Below are positions 30,071-30,673 of a DNA stretch of 30,673 bases, in pieces (positions within the stretch are counted from its first letter, which is position 1; each line of letters starts with the position of its first letter). Location: the NCBI GenBank assembly GCA_963546395.1, contig CAUUMS010000018.1, forward strand, positions 1 to 30,673, written 5' to 3'. Below the pieces are notes generated by a model. That model made no database searches. It saw only the letters and a program-made list of their open reading frames with translations, and was not told the origin of the DNA. The translations under genes were made by a program, and so were the position numbers. The stretch is from Bacteroides_D sp963546395. GTDB taxonomy: Bacteria; Bacteroidota; Bacteroidia; Bacteroidales; CAJPTX01.

Positions 30071-30673
30071 ATGCGTATGCCAGGCAAGAAGCGTGCCCCG
30101 CAGGATTCGCCCGTCCCTCGACGTGGGGTGACCGACTATTTGGTGCTCTACATGAAGGGTGTGGCCATGGGCGGTGCCGATGTGGTGCCAGGGGTTTCGG
30201 GTGGTACCATAGCTCTACTGGTGGGCGTGTACATGGAGCTGCTGGAGAGCATCCGCAACGCCGGCTCGGGAGCTTTGCTGGGCATATTCCGCCGGGGCGG
30301 ATTGCGCCGCTACTGGCGACAGATGCACGGGGCCTTCCTCTTGGCACTGGGATTAGGCATTGCCACCTCGATATTCACGCTGGCTAGCCTGATCACTCAC
30401 CTGCTCGAGCATCATCGTCAGCTCGTGTGGGCCTTCTTCTTCGGCCTCATTGCCGCCTCTATCATCCTAGTGGCTAAGCGTATACGGAAGTGGACGTGGG
30501 CCCGTGCCCTTCTCTTGGTGGTGGGTGTCGCCATCGGATATTTTGTCTCCACGGCAGCCAGCACCAGTATGCCCGACTCTCCGCTCTTCCTCTTCTTGGC
30601 GGGTGCTCTGGCCATTTGCGCCATGATACTGCCTGGCATTTCCGGTAGTTTCATCCTCTTACTCCTTGGCAAG
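30071..30673 (+). CDS. DUF368 polyprenyl-phosphate translocase (3' end outside window)
   Basis: The frame is open from the ATG at 30071 to the window edge (201 codons, no stop); the ATG at 30077 is an alternative. It has the DUF368 signatures 'GVAMGGADVVPGVSGGTIAL' at about residues 30-49 and 'MILPGISGSFILLLLGK' at the end, with several membrane helices between ('GAFLLALGLGIATSIFTLAS', 'LVWAFFFGLIAASIILVAKR', 'ALLLVVGVAIGYFVSTAAST'). DUF368 proteins (PopT) return undecaprenyl phosphate across the inner membrane for cell-wall and O-antigen synthesis. The position after dapA fits an envelope-building operon. Partial only because the window ends. Confidence 0.92.
   Translation, partial: MRMPGKKRAPQDSPVPRRGVTDYLVLYMKGVAMGGADVVPGVSGGTIALLVGVYMELLESIRNAGSGALLGIFRRGGLRRYWRQMHGAFLLALGLGIATSIFTLASLITHLLEHHRQLVWAFFFGLIAASIILVAKRIRKWTWARALLLVVGVAIGYFVSTAASTSMPDSPLFLFLAGALAICAMILPGISGSFILLLLGK

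Noticed and set aside
1..30673. CRISPR arrays, tRNA or rRNA genes, insertion sequences with transposase
   Set aside because: No regularly spaced repeats, no T-loop or anticodon-arm patterns and no transposase reading frames were seen on either strand.

Overview
The window looks like a chromosomal segment of a GC-rich member of the Bacteroidales (phylum Bacteroidota), probably near the Porphyromonadaceae; the genus cannot be fixed from sequence alone. The evidence is Bacteroidota-type gene content (BtuB with a BtuG-like propeller lipoprotein, Bacteroidota-type LptE, DUF6913 between ligA and dapA), the conserved blocks panC-panD-ybhN-radA and sigma54 regulator-lptE-TPR-secG, weak Shine-Dalgarno sequences, and repeated -7 boxes of the Bacteroidota form TAnnTTTG upstream of starts.

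Layout. 1-3885 (+): the end of a TolC-like channel, its periplasmic adaptor, tsaB and a DUF3108 protein in one tight run. 3937-7250: a small accessory patch holding the scar of a type III restriction-modification locus (mod start fused to res end), an unknown secreted protein (-), one copy of a dispersed 70-bp repeat, an orphan HipB/y4mF-like regulator and a tyrosine recombinase. 7362-8636 (+): a secreted TPR protein, followed by a hairpin terminator facing a convergent ECF sigma/anti-sigma pair (8823-10216, -). 10434-13959 (-): sigma54-type activator, lptE, a TPR/low-complexity protein and secG, ending in a strong terminator. 14047-17692 (-): panC-panD-ybhN-radA. 17784-22791 (-): a putative corrinoid uptake operon (btuB, BtuG-like propeller, PKD-like lipoprotein) followed by smpB. 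23114-24420 (-): a small membrane protein and a UspA-like protein. 24589-26085 (-): a membrane-anchored class III adenylate cyclase fused to an HD hydrolase domain. 26199-26268: the second copy of the 70-bp repeat. 26581-end (+): ligA, DUF6913, dapA and the start of a DUF368 polyprenyl-phosphate translocase.

How the genes work together. Much of the window is envelope biology: efflux (TolC/adaptor), LPS export (LptE), protein export (SecG), outer-membrane corrinoid capture (BtuB/BtuG/PKD lipoprotein), undecaprenyl-phosphate recycling (DUF368) and envelope stress signalling (ECF sigma/anti-sigma). Housekeeping genes (tsaB, radA, smpB, ligA, dapA, panC, panD) are interspersed. The least ordinary items are the mod::res deletion fusion, the 70-bp repeat with an internal 11-bp periodicity placed in two divergent intergenic regions, and the cyclase-HD fusion that may both make and break a cyclic nucleotide. 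I found no clearly new multi-gene defence or signalling system.
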